From: Dipteris shenzhenensis
Taxonomy: Eukaryota; Polypodiophyta; Polypodiopsida; Gleicheniales
Assembly (NCBI GenBank): GCA_047967505.1
Contig: CM106538.1
DNA length: 64,000 bases
Strand: one strand, 5' to 3'
Shown here: piece by piece, positions 53,955-62,960 of the stretch
Layout of the letters: every line of letters starts with the position of its first letter
Position numbering within the stretch: the stretch's first letter is position 1
Notes under the pieces: model-generated
Seen by the model: only the letters and a program-made list of their open reading frames with translations
The model's database searches: none
Told to the model about the DNA's origin: nothing
Translations under genes and position numbers: made by a program

Positions 53955-54860
53955 ATGGCATCATATTCTCTTTCATAGATTGTCATTGAAAAGTTTGACA
54001 AGAACAACTTCCAAGCATGGAAGTTTAGAATGACGAATTTCCTTATGGGAAAAGGCTATTGGGAGTTCATTACAGGAAATTAAGAAGAACCAGTTCTTCC
54101 TAATGTTCCCAATCAACAGGAAATGCAGGCATTTAAAGGATGGCATGAGAGAGCCAGAAAAGTTATGTATTGGCTGTCTATCAGTATTTCAGATTCTATG
54201 ATTGTGCATATTCAAGATGCAAGTACGCCAAAGGAGGCATGGGATACTTTGGCAAAAATGTACAACACAAATATGCAAGCCAGGAAAATGCAGCTCAAGC
54301 GGAAGTTGCACAATGTGTAGAGAGAAAATATGAGCATCAATGACTACCACATGAAGGTGAAGAAAATTGCAGGTGCACTTGCTTCCATTGGGTTGCCAGT
54401 GGAAGATGATGATTTGGTTTCTATGACCGTGAATGGTCTAGGAAAGGATTTTGCATAGTTCCGGACATCCAGTGTCGTCCGTGAAAAATTTCCCGATTTT
54501 GAGGAGTTGTTTGCTCTTCTAATTTCTGAAGAGCAGAGAAATGGTGGTGCATCTTCTTCAGAAGGAACTTTAAAAGAAACTGTCTTCTACTCAAATGCTA
54601 GAAGAGGTAGAGGCAAAGGTAGAGAAGGCCGATTTGGAGGTGGAGAAATCAGAATATGTAGCAAACTCAAGAAAACCAGTCCTATGGAGGAGGACATGTT
54701 AACTCTAGAGGCAGGGGAGCCAAAGAAGCCGTGGTGGATGGGAGAGAGGTCAAAATGCAAACAGCAATGTTGAATGCTACTATTGTGGTAAAATGGGTCA
54801 TATGGCTAAAGACTACTACAAAAAGCAAAATGACATCATGAATGGAAAATTGCAGTAAGG
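53955..54860 (+). pseudogene. D1 gag
   Basis: ATG 53955 with TAG at codon 8, as in C1. Other lesions: TAA in the GN-stop-EEP segment (about 54,080), TAG at 54318, TAG near 54,456 and TAA near 54,857, each where Gln or Glu is expected. Capsid pieces at 54123-54320 (MQAFKGWHERARKVMYWLSI) and 54,480-54,600. The knuckle at about 54,775-54,815 reads CYYCGKMGHMAKDYY, again Tyr for the last Cys. Confidence 0.88.
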
Positions 54861-54959
54861 GAATTATGCATCTTCTAGTAGATAGGGTGATGACAGAAAT
54901 GAGCATCTGTTTATGGTGCAGCACATGACCAATTCTGTGACAAGTGTAAAAGAAAGCAA

Positions 54960-55403
54960 TGATGTGTGGTATGTTGACTCAGGTGTTGTCATGCAGAATG
55001 GATGCAGGATGCAAGGAAAATGAAAAGACCAAGATTTGTGGAGACTGGTGATGATACTACTCATCCTATTGTGCAGATTGGTAAAATTCCTTTGTCTATG
55101 CGGGATGGGAAAAAGAAATACCTGTCTAATGTATTTCATGTCTCGAACATCACCAAGAACCTGGTTTCTGTTGGTCAAATGGTTGAGCAGGGCTTGCAGG
55201 TCAAACTTAATCCTCATGGATGCTTTGTTGAGGATATGAAAAATAACGGTCGCTTGATAGCAAAAGGAAAGAAGAAGGGCAGGATGTTTAGGTTGGATGC
55301 AGACATGCCTGAATTGAGTGTAGCAATGTTTGCACATGGGACCGGTGTAGTTGTAGATATTGATATCTGGCATAAACGCATTGGTCATGTTAATGTACAG
55401 TGA
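54960..55403 (+). pseudogene. D1 protease remnant
   Basis: YVDSGV is followed by a deletion of about 20 bp that removes the ASNHMTG segment next to the active site. The 55002-55403 frame (133 codons) holds the rest: TGDDTTHPIVQIGKIPLSMR, NLVSVGQMVEQGLQVK, DIWHKRIGHVNVQ. It ends at TGA where Arg is expected, the same place as in C1. Confidence 0.85.
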
Positions 55404-55439
55404 CTTAAATCAATTCAGGCCCAGAATATTGTTGCAGGA

Positions 55440-55799
55440 TTGCCTAAATTCAAGGTTGCAGAAATGCATAAGGTATGTGAAGCCTATCAATTGGGAAAGC
55501 AGGCAAGGAAACCATTTCCTAGGCATGTTCAAGAGAGTAAGAAGCCATTGGAATTAATCCACTTTGATGTGTGGACTAATAAAGCTGCATCTATTGGAGG
55601 CTGTCATTATTTTGTCACTTTTATTGATGACTACAACATAAAAATTTGGGTGTATTTTATGAAAAAGAAAAGTGAAGTGTTTAAGCACTTCAAAGCTTTT
55701 AAAGGTATGGTTGAAAAAGAAAGAGGCCTGCAAATAAAATGCCTAAGGTCAGATGGAGGGGGAGAGTACCTCTCAAATGAGTTTGCAAAGTTCCTGTAG
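55440..55799 (+). pseudogene. D1 integrase, first part
   Basis: 119 codons: pre-integrase CEAYQLGKQ (one Cys of the zinc site is Tyr), then HFDVWTNKAAS (catalytic Asp present; Ser before it is Phe) and RSDGGGEYLSNEFAKFL (second Asp). It ends at TAG 55797, where relatives have Gln. Confidence 0.88.
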
Positions 55800-55825
55800 G
55801 AGCATGGCATAAAGCAGCAATATTC

Positions 55826-56716
55826 ATGCAGTCATACACCACAACAAAATGGACTTGCAGTGTATCTCGAGGCATGCTAAATGAAAAAGACCTACCAGAT
55901 TATTATTGGGCTGAAGTAGTTGCTACAGTAGTTTACATAATGAATAGGACTCCCACTACAGCAATACATGGCATGATGCCAGAGGAGACGTATATTGGTA
56001 GGAAACCAGATATTTCTCATTTGAAAATTTTTGGTTGCATTGCCTATGTTCATGTGCCAGATGAGTTGAGGTTCAGTCAGTTTATGCAGGCTCCAAGGAA
56101 ACCGCATGTGGATGTGGCTAGATGCATACTCAGGTATGTGAAGTCCACATTGTACTATGGACTATTTTATGAGGCTGGGGTTCAAATACAGTTGCATGGA
56201 TACATTGATGCTGATTGGGCTGGTAGTATTTCTGATAGACAATCTGCCAGTGGATATGTGTTCTCTTTTGGGAGTGCTGCAGTCACTTGGAGCAGCAAGA
56301 AACAGCCTACAGTTGCCTTGTCGAGCACAGAGGCTAAGTACAAGGGTGCAGCAATGGCTGCATGTGAGGTAGCTTGGTCGCATAAGCTACTTTATGATAT
56401 GCATCAGTCTACAGATGGGCCAGTTGTTATTTATTGTGACAACATGAGCAGTATACACGTGGCAAATAACCCAGTCTATCATGCTAGAACAAAGCACATT
56501 GAGGTGCATTATCACTATGTGCAAGAGAAGGTTTTACTAGGTCTTATTGATCTAGTTTATGTCAGCACAGAGGATCAGGTAGCTGACATATTCACGAAGG
56601 CATTGGGCATAGAGAAGATGCGTAGGTTCAGAGACCTGCTTGGTGTGCAGGATTTGGGATTGAGCTCGAGGGGGAGTGTTGAGATATTGAACTCCACTCG
56701 TGATATGCCAAGGTGA
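55826..56716 (+). CDS. D1 integrase-RNase H in-frame fusion ORF
   Basis: 296 codons. The N-terminal part is the end of integrase (PDYYWAEVVATVVYIMNRTP, HLKIFGCIAYVHVPDELR). It then jumps to SQFMQAPRKPHVDVARC, the region just before RNase H, followed by the whole RNase H (DADWAGSISDRQSASGYVFS, SSTEAKYKGAAMAACEVAW, IYCDNMSSIHVANN). The junction near 56,072 keeps the frame. RT, including the YVDD box, is gone. The catalytic Glu segment of integrase is damaged just upstream, where the AERKN block is deleted. In RNase H, STEAEY reads STEAKY. Confidence 0.85.
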   Translation: MQSYTTTKWTCSVSRGMLNEKDLPDYYWAEVVATVVYIMNRTPTTAIHGMMPEETYIGRKPDISHLKIFGCIAYVHVPDELRFSQFMQAPRKPHVDVARCILRYVKSTLYYGLFYEAGVQIQLHGYIDADWAGSISDRQSASGYVFSFGSAAVTWSSKKQPTVALSSTEAKYKGAAMAACEVAWSHKLLYDMHQSTDGPVVIYCDNMSSIHVANNPVYHARTKHIEVHYHYVQEKVLLGLIDLVYVSTEDQVADIFTKALGIEKMRRFRDLLGVQDLGLSSRGSVEILNSTRDMPR

Positions 56717-57028
56717 CTATTGTGCATTTATGTCACCGACTTGTTAGCTGCAGAAACGGTTGGTACACTGCCCATGAATAATAGCTGGATGACAGCTATC
56801 CTTATGTACTCTAGTTTGTGGCTCACTTAGTATGCCACCTTAGTTAGTTGAGTTTGGTTTGAGACCCACATACAGGGTTCTTCTATTTCTTTGTACAAGA
56901 GTTCTTTTGGCTTTCACAACTAAGAAGAGGAAAACTATTTTCAGCCTCCACCTTTGTGTGTATTCCCCCATTGTGTATGTGAGAAAGCCGCAAGTGAGAC
57001 TCCTTCTCTCTCTCCCACTATCTTCATA
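56677..57028 (+). repeat. D1 3' LTR
   Basis: TGTTGAGATATTG ... TCTTCATA (CA changed to TA), followed by GCTTT. The polypurine tract gagctcgagggggag lies just upstream. Confidence 0.92.
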
Positions 57029-57083
57029 GCTTTTAGAGGTTGCAACAGCAAGAATGGGACTCCTACACAAGGCAATGCAGCTC

Positions 57084-57122
57084 CAACAGAGGCACAAAAG
57101 AGGGAGAAGGAGAGGGACAGAG
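57084..57122 (+). repeat. Left copy of a 39-bp direct repeat
   Basis: Starts caacagaggcacaaaagagg and ends gagggacagag. Identical to 58100-58138. The two copies frame a 977-bp copia fragment. Confidence 0.9.
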
Positions 57123-58099
57123 TAGCATGTAGACTACTGTAGCAACTGCTTCAGCCCAATAATAATTTGGTAGGTCTTTTTTGTTGAGCATGGCATGATC
57201 CAATATCCCTGTTTTTGGTTTCTACAAGTCCATTTTGCTGTGGGGTATGACTTCATGAATATTGCTGCTTTATGCCATGCTTCTGTAGGAAACTTGCAAA
57301 CTCATTTGAGAAGTACTCTCCCCCTCCATCTAACCTTAAGCATTTTATTTGCAGGCCTGTTTCTTTCTCAACCATAGCTTTAAAAGCTTTGAAATGCCCA
57401 AACACTTCACTTTTCTTTTTCATAAAGTACACCCAAACTTTCCTGCTATAGTCATCAATAAAAGTGACAAAATAATGATAGCCTCCAATAGATGCAACTT
57501 TAGTAGTCCAGACATGAGAGTGGATTGATTCCAATGGCCTCTTACTCTCTTGAACATGTCTAGGAAATGGTTTCCTTGCCTGTTTTCCAAATTGATAGGC
57601 TACACATACCTTATGCATTTCTGCAACCTTGAACTTAGGCAATCCTGCAACAGTATTTTGGGCCTGCATTTATTTAAGTCTCTGTACATTAACATGACCA
57701 ATGCGTTTATGCTAGATATCAATATCTGCAACTATACCGGTCCTATGTGCAAACATTGGTGCACTCAATTTAGGCATGTCTACATCCAACGTAAACATCC
57801 TGCCTTTTTTCTTTCCTTTTGCTATCAAGCGACCATTATTTTTCATATCCTCAACAAAGCATCCATGAGGATTAAATTTGACCTGCAAGCCTTGCTCAAC
57901 CATTTGACCAACAGAAACCAGTTCTTGGTGATATTCGGGACATGAAATACATCAGACAGGTATTTCTTTTTCCCATCCTGTAGAGACAAAGGAAGTTTAC
58001 CAATCTGCACAATAGGATGTGCACTATCATCACCAGTCTCCACAAATCCTGGTGTTTCCATTTTCCTTGCATCCTGCATCCATTTTGCATGACCTGTAA
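57123..58099 (-). mobile_element. Captured copia fragment (integrase core to protease)
   Basis: On the minus strand, C-family copia text from the protease active-site edge (58079-57843, TGDDSAHPIVQIGKLPLSLQ) through pre-integrase to the integrase core (57669-57253, RLDGGGEYFSNEFASFLQ), ending within the core. No LTR is present. Stops and one frameshift are present. It is flanked by a perfect 39-bp direct repeat, which is far too long for an integrase target duplication. Confidence 0.85.
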
Positions 58100-58138
58100 C
58101 AACAGAGGCACAAAAGAGGGAGAAGGAGAGGGACAGAG
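58100..58138 (+). repeat. Right copy of the 39-bp direct repeat
   Basis: Identical to 57084-57122. Directly followed by the Ty3/gypsy RNase H remnant. Confidence 0.9.
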
Positions 58139-58725
58139 ATTATGCAATTGGGAGTGTGCTTTGTTAACCTGGTGAACATAAGAAAGACTACCCCTTCTAC
58201 TTCGCTAGTCGACAACTCAATGATGCAGAGATCAACTATACAACCACAGAAAGAGAAGCCCTAGAAATGGTGTATAGTGTAAAGAAATTTCAGCACTATC
58301 TACTGGCAAATGATTTTGTCTTCTACACTGACCATCAAGCATTGCTTTATCTTGTGAACCATCTATGTACCACAGGAAGAATAACCAGATGGCTCCTCTT
58401 GCTTCAAGAATTCAACTTCAAAATAGTGGTCCGCAAAGATGCTCCGCAAAGGTGCCCAACACTACATTGCCAATCACATGTCTCAAGTCAAGTCGGGAGA
58501 AGAAGCCACTGGAGTAGAAGACAACTTACCAGATGCCACACTATTTCAAATCAAATCGATGCTGTTCTAGAATGGTGTGGAGATATCATTGGCTACTTGA
58601 TGGTAGGAAGACGACCCCCTAAAATGAAAGAAGTAGATGCCAGAAAATTGATTCTAAAGGCTGCACCCTATCAACTCATTGCAGGACAACTGTATAAGAT
58701 GGAAAAGGATCAAATATTAAGATGA
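58139..58725 (+). pseudogene. Gypsy RNase H fragment
   Basis: YFASRQLNDAEINYTTTERE precedes the ORF start at 58267. The ORF has MVYSVKKFQHYLLANDFVFY, TDHQALLYLV (catalytic Asp block) and GRITRWLLLLQEFNFKIVVR. The tail (LKAAPYQLIAGQLYKMEKDQ) leads into the integrase zinc-binding region. The start of the domain is cut off at the 39-bp repeat. Confidence 0.85.
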
Positions 58726-58731
58726 TGTGTA

Positions 58732-59340
58732 ATGCCTCATGAGATCATGCCAATCCTGAGTGAAGTCCATGAAGGCATTGTAGGAGGACACTTCCAAGGT
58801 GAAGCCGCAGTAAGAAAAGTTCTCCTCATAGGCTACTGGTGGCCAACACTATGGGCAGATGCCTATGAATATGTAAAAGGCTGTGATGTATGCCAATGGA
58901 CTACTAAACCAGAACACAAAGACTTCAATCCCCTAACAATAGTTGTTGCACAAAAACCATTTGAAAAATGGGGGATTGACTATGTGGGTCCCATACATCT
59001 AGCAGCAAAAGGAACAGAGGCATGTACATCACTGTGGCCATTGATTACTTTACAAAATGGGCTGAAGCTAAAGGAGTCAGAAAGGCAAATGCCAGAAGCA
59101 TAGCAAGATTCTTATACGAAAATATGATCGCCTGATTTGGATGCCCCATTGAAATTGTGTCAGATAGAGGCACACATTTTTGTCAATGAGGTAATCCAAG
59201 AACTCTTGTCTGGCTTCATGGTAATCCATAGAAAAAGCACACACTACTACCCCCAAGGGAATGGGTAGGCCAAATCCACCAACAAAATAATATGCATTAT
59301 CCTCACCAAGGTAGTAGAACCACAACATTTTGATTGGGCA
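58732..59340 (+). pseudogene. Gypsy integrase zinc-binding and catalytic core
   Basis: HEGIVGGHF, then CDVC, form the H2C2 zinc-binding domain. WGIDYVGPIH has the first catalytic Asp (58978). After a frameshift near 59,02x, VAIDYFTKWAEAKG follows, then a TGA, then VSDRGTHF with the second Asp. The third motif reads YYPQGNG, stop, AKSTNK, so Lys stands where the catalytic Glu is expected. The integrase is dead. Confidence 0.8.
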
Positions 59341-59346
59341 GAGAAA

Positions 59347-59682
59347 GTGAATGTAGCTTTATGGGCATACAGAACCACATTCAAGGTTAGTACAAGGAAC
59401 ACACATTTTCAATTGTTGTATGGCCTTGAAGCTATGGTCCCACTCGAATTTGTAATACCAAGTCTATGCATAGTAGTACAGGAATGCATGGGAGACCATG
59501 AATCCTTGAAAGAAAGGCTCTATCAGTTGGAGAAGCATACAGAGACAAGACTAGTCACCTACCATGCCATGACAACAGAAAAACATAGAAGAAAGGCATG
59601 GTTTGATAGAAATTTGAGAGCTAAAGACATCAAGGAAGGCAACTTAGTCTTGTTATACAATGCCAAAGTACATCGTCTTTAG
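59347..59682 (+). pseudogene. Gypsy integrase C-terminal part
   Basis: 111 codons: VNVALWAYRTTFKVSTRNTH and LLYGLEAMVPLEFVIPS are the end of the core; IKEGNLVLLYNAKV starts the SH3-like domain. The last residues belong to the inserted copia piece. The domain resumes at about 60,191 with LKYLGQGPYQVQKMNPIGAV in another frame. Confidence 0.8.
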
Positions 59683-60190
59683 GAGGAACTTCAAAAGAAA
59701 CTATCTTCTACTCAAATGCTAGAAGAGGTAGAGGTAGAGGTAGAGGAGGCTGATCCAAAGGCCATGGTAGAAATTATAATATGCAGCAAACTCAAGAAAA
59801 TCAGTACTTTGGAGGAGGACGTGGTAACTCTAGAGGCAGGGGGAGCTAAAGAGGCCATGGTGGATGGCAGAGGCCAAAATGCAAACAGCAATGTTGAATG
59901 CTACTACTGTGGTAAAATGGGTCATATGGCTAAAGACTACTACAAAAAGCAGAATGCCATTATGAATGGAAAATTGCAGCAAGGCAATTATGCATCTTCT
60001 AGTAGACAGGGTGATGACAGAAATGAGCATCTATTTATGGTGCAGCACATGACCAATTCTGTGACAAGTGCAGAAGAAAGAAATGATGTGTGGTATCTTG
60101 ACTCAGGTGCATCAAACCACATGACAGGTCATGCAGAATGGATGCAGGATGCAAGGAAAATGGAAAGACCAGGATTTGTGGAGACTGGTG
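59672..60190 (+). mobile_element. Copia gag-protease fragment inside the gypsy integrase
   Basis: A C-family piece from the Gly-Arg-rich gag tail, via the knuckle CYYCGKMGHMAKDYY, to the protease start VWYLDSGASNHMTGHAEW and ERPGFVETG. There is no LTR or target duplication. At the left edge gypsy and copia share a short catc word. Gypsy integrase continues on both sides. Confidence 0.8.
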
Positions 60191-60412
60191 CTGAAGTATC
60201 TAGGTCAAGGACCCTACCAAGTACAAAAGATGAATCCCATCGGAGCTGTGCTGCTAGAAACATTGGATGGAGTCCAATTCAACACAACAATAAATGGGAG
60301 CTGATTGAAGTGCTACTACATCAACACGCAAGCCATCCCCCAAAAAACAAAGATTTGGGAAACTAAGTCTTCCTTAGCTAGGATTAGATTGTATCACGAG
60401 CACTCACTTGCA

Positions 60413-60772
60413 TGTTAAGAAACTGAATGAGACCGCCACTAAGCCTAGGGCTACATGAGATCAGTGTAACAATCATGGAGGATTAAACCATACAAGAAAA
60501 TCCATAATGGAGAGACAACAATGTAGGCAACACTCAACAATGTATTCTAATGCTTGATAAACAATACAATGATAGACCTCTTATATAGAGAGTCTCAAGG
60601 CATAAGCCTACTGTGTGGCATCCTCTGATCCACATCCAACTTGTGGTGACCAATGTCCCACATCCATTCATGTAGTCCACATCCTCTTGTGTGGCTACCA
60701 TAATTCCCACAAACATACCCCTCTAGGGTACCAACACAATATTCCATCAATTGGACATTGCACATTTCAACA
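60413..60772 (-). repeat. E1 3' LTR
   Basis: Plus strand tgttaagaaactg ... catttcaaca, so the element reads TGTTGAAATG ... CTTAACA. The polypurine tract complement cccctcctcaatg follows at 60773. Confidence 0.93.
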
Positions 60773-62600
60773 CCCCTCCTCAATGTACAATCATATGTGA
60801 CCATCTCACCTCTCACCCCCAATGATTTGGCATTGCCAAACTCACTCTCTCAACACTCCCCCTCAATGACAAATTGGAGTGTTCAACAAATGTGTGTGCA
60901 TGTGTCTAGCAACCTAAACACCTTATCATCCACTTTACACACCATGCTGTGCGGGCGGGACACCCAAGTGATTTTTAGACACCCCATGTGTCAGGGAGAA
61001 GGAACCAACCCAAGTAGTGCATCATCAATGTACACTACTCCTGCACACCACAATCAAATATCTTTTTGAGCACCCGTGGGCTCGGGCAGAGGACCCTCAT
61101 AAACATGGGTGAGAGAAAATTACATCCATTTTATGCCAATGCAAGGGCAGGGCACCCACAGTAATCTCGGTCATAGTATAACATATCCATGATTTGCAAT
61201 ACAAGACAATGCTGCGCCAATTTTTCAAGGCATAAGAAAAAATTTCTTGTACAAAAGGGATTTTTAAGGTGCATAAAGTAAGGATAATGTGCATGTGGCT
61301 GTAATAGGTAGGGTTCCAACCCTAAGGACTTTGGCTCCATGTTTGTAATCGTCTACCATCAATCGTTTTCTTGCTGCAGCTGCTCTCGTGTCGTCATGTC
61401 GAGTTCTCCTTCAATCTGCGGTTATGCTCTTCTTCAGCGACCCTTCTTCAGTGCCTTTGTCATAGCTTACACTTCTCTTTACTTCTTTCTTGCAAGATCT
61501 GTGCGAGGAGCTCCCTCCTGCAATGTAGAAGGGCGCCTGCATTTCCCCATCCATGGCTCCTCGGTAGCTCCTCGACAGTAGCTGGTGGGATACTATCAAC
61601 AAGTCTACCTCCCTGCAAGATGGTGTCTATTTCGCTCTTTCCTTGGCTTACGCTTTGGTCGGCGCTGCTGCCTTCATTCCTCTTTGGATACATTCTCATT
61701 CGATTCGTCGCCTTCTAACAGACTCTTGTGTGTCATGTGTATCTACTTCAATTCGTGTCGAGCACTGCCACTGCCAAGCCAACCGAGGATACCAGCAAAC
61801 GTGGCAGTGCGGTGTCTCAGACGTACGAGGTCTATAGATCCAAGTCAATCGTCCCAGCTTTGTGTGGCTGAAGCAGATGAGATTAATGCAAGCTGCAAAA
61901 TGTTTGCTTTTGATATGCAGATTCGCTTGCCTGGCTCTTGCTTCTCTTAGAATCCGCTTGCCTCTTGCACCTGTTCCTGTTATTCGGTGCTGATGCTTCG
62001 ACTATTTGCTACTCATCCTCCTTTCAATTCGTCTTGCTCCCTTTCACTGTTCTCCTTTTGATTCCTCTCATGTTGCTCTTGATTTCGCTCCTGCACTTGC
62101 TACAGCTTCTTCCTTGCAACTTTTCTTCTTTTGCATCCTCTTGCTTCTTCCATGAGCACACGAGCAGCAAATCTTTGAACAACACTAGTTTTCAATCTTC
62201 AATTCAGCTTGCCTCTTTCCTAGGCATCTCTTGATCTTCACAGCAGAGACTCAATGATGGTAGTAGCTGCTTGCTTGCTGATGTGTCACCTCTTCTTTCA
62301 CAACAACCATCTTTGTAGCAATAGAAGCTCCTTCTTCTGAAACAACATCCTCCAAGTACATCTTCTATACACAGCAATGTCCTTTGCAGCCAAAAATCCA
62401 CATCAGTCTTCTTTTCTCATAGTAGAAAACTTCAATTCAAGCCTGCCTCTTTCATGGGCTACTTCAAATCTAGCAAAGGCATAATCTCACACAAAACTCT
62501 CCCTAATGATAGAGTGTTGCCATTATTTTTCTCTATACAAAAGACATGAAAGAAAACACACTAATCTGCCTAAGCTTGTGGACTACCAGCTCTGATACCA

Positions 62601-62960
62601 TGTTAAGAAACTGAATGAGACCGCCACTAAGCCTAGGGCTACATGAGATCAGTGTAACAATCATGGAGGATTAAACCATACAAGAAAATCCATAATGGAG
62701 AGACAACAACGTAGGCAACACTCAACAATGTATTCTAATGCTTGATAAACAATACAATGATAGACCTCTTATATAGAGAGTCTCAAGGCATAAGCCTACT
62801 GTGTGGCATCCTCTGATCCACATCCAACTTGTGGTGACCAATGTCCCACATCCATTCATGTAGTCCACATCCTCTTGTGTGGCTACCATAATTCCCACAA
62901 ACATACCCCTCTAGGGTACCAACACAATATCCCATCAATTGGACATTGCACATTTCAACA
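62601..62960 (-). repeat. E1 5' LTR
   Basis: Same length and almost identical to 60413-60772 (caacaacgtagg against caacaatgtagg; aatatccca against aatattcca). The primer-site complement lies at 62589-62600, on its inner side. Confidence 0.93.

Larger units (their letters stand above)
53062..57028 (+). mobile_element. D1: copia element of the C family lacking most of RT
   Basis: LTRs 53062-53412 and 56677-57028 with a perfect GCTTT duplication (53057-53061 and 57029-57033). At 3,967 bp it is about 1.5 kb shorter than C1. The deletion joins the integrase C-terminus to the RNase H region. LTRs differ at roughly 19-20 of 351 positions by eye, so it is the oldest paired-LTR element here. Without RT it could move only with enzymes from elsewhere, unless the loss came after insertion. 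Confidence 0.93.
58139..60340 (+). mobile_element. Ty3/gypsy 3' pol fragment (RNase H-integrase), interrupted
   Basis: Starts inside RNase H (YAIGSVL) and runs through integrase to its C-terminus near 60,300. It is interrupted by a 0.5-kb copia gag-protease piece at about 59,672-60,190. No LTR was found. It differs from F1 in sequence and orientation. The 5' part of the element is absent. Confidence 0.8.
60413..62960 (-). mobile_element. E1: non-coding LTR retrotransposon, recent insertion
   Basis: A 2,548-bp unit with 360-bp LTRs (60413-60772 and 62601-62960), differing at two positions by eye, and a perfect TTGCA duplication (60408-60412 and 62961-62965). The primer-site complement gctctgatacca at 62589-62600 puts it on the minus strand. 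The 1.8-kb interior has no gag, protease, integrase, RT or RNase H that I can see on either strand. It is too long for a typical TRIM and shorter than typical LARDs. It must have moved with proteins from another element. Confidence 0.93.

Noticed and set aside
61371-62234. Leu/Ser-rich frames of 80-120 codons inside E1
   Set aside because: Overlapping frames in T- and C-rich sequence, with no match to gag, pol or a known domain.
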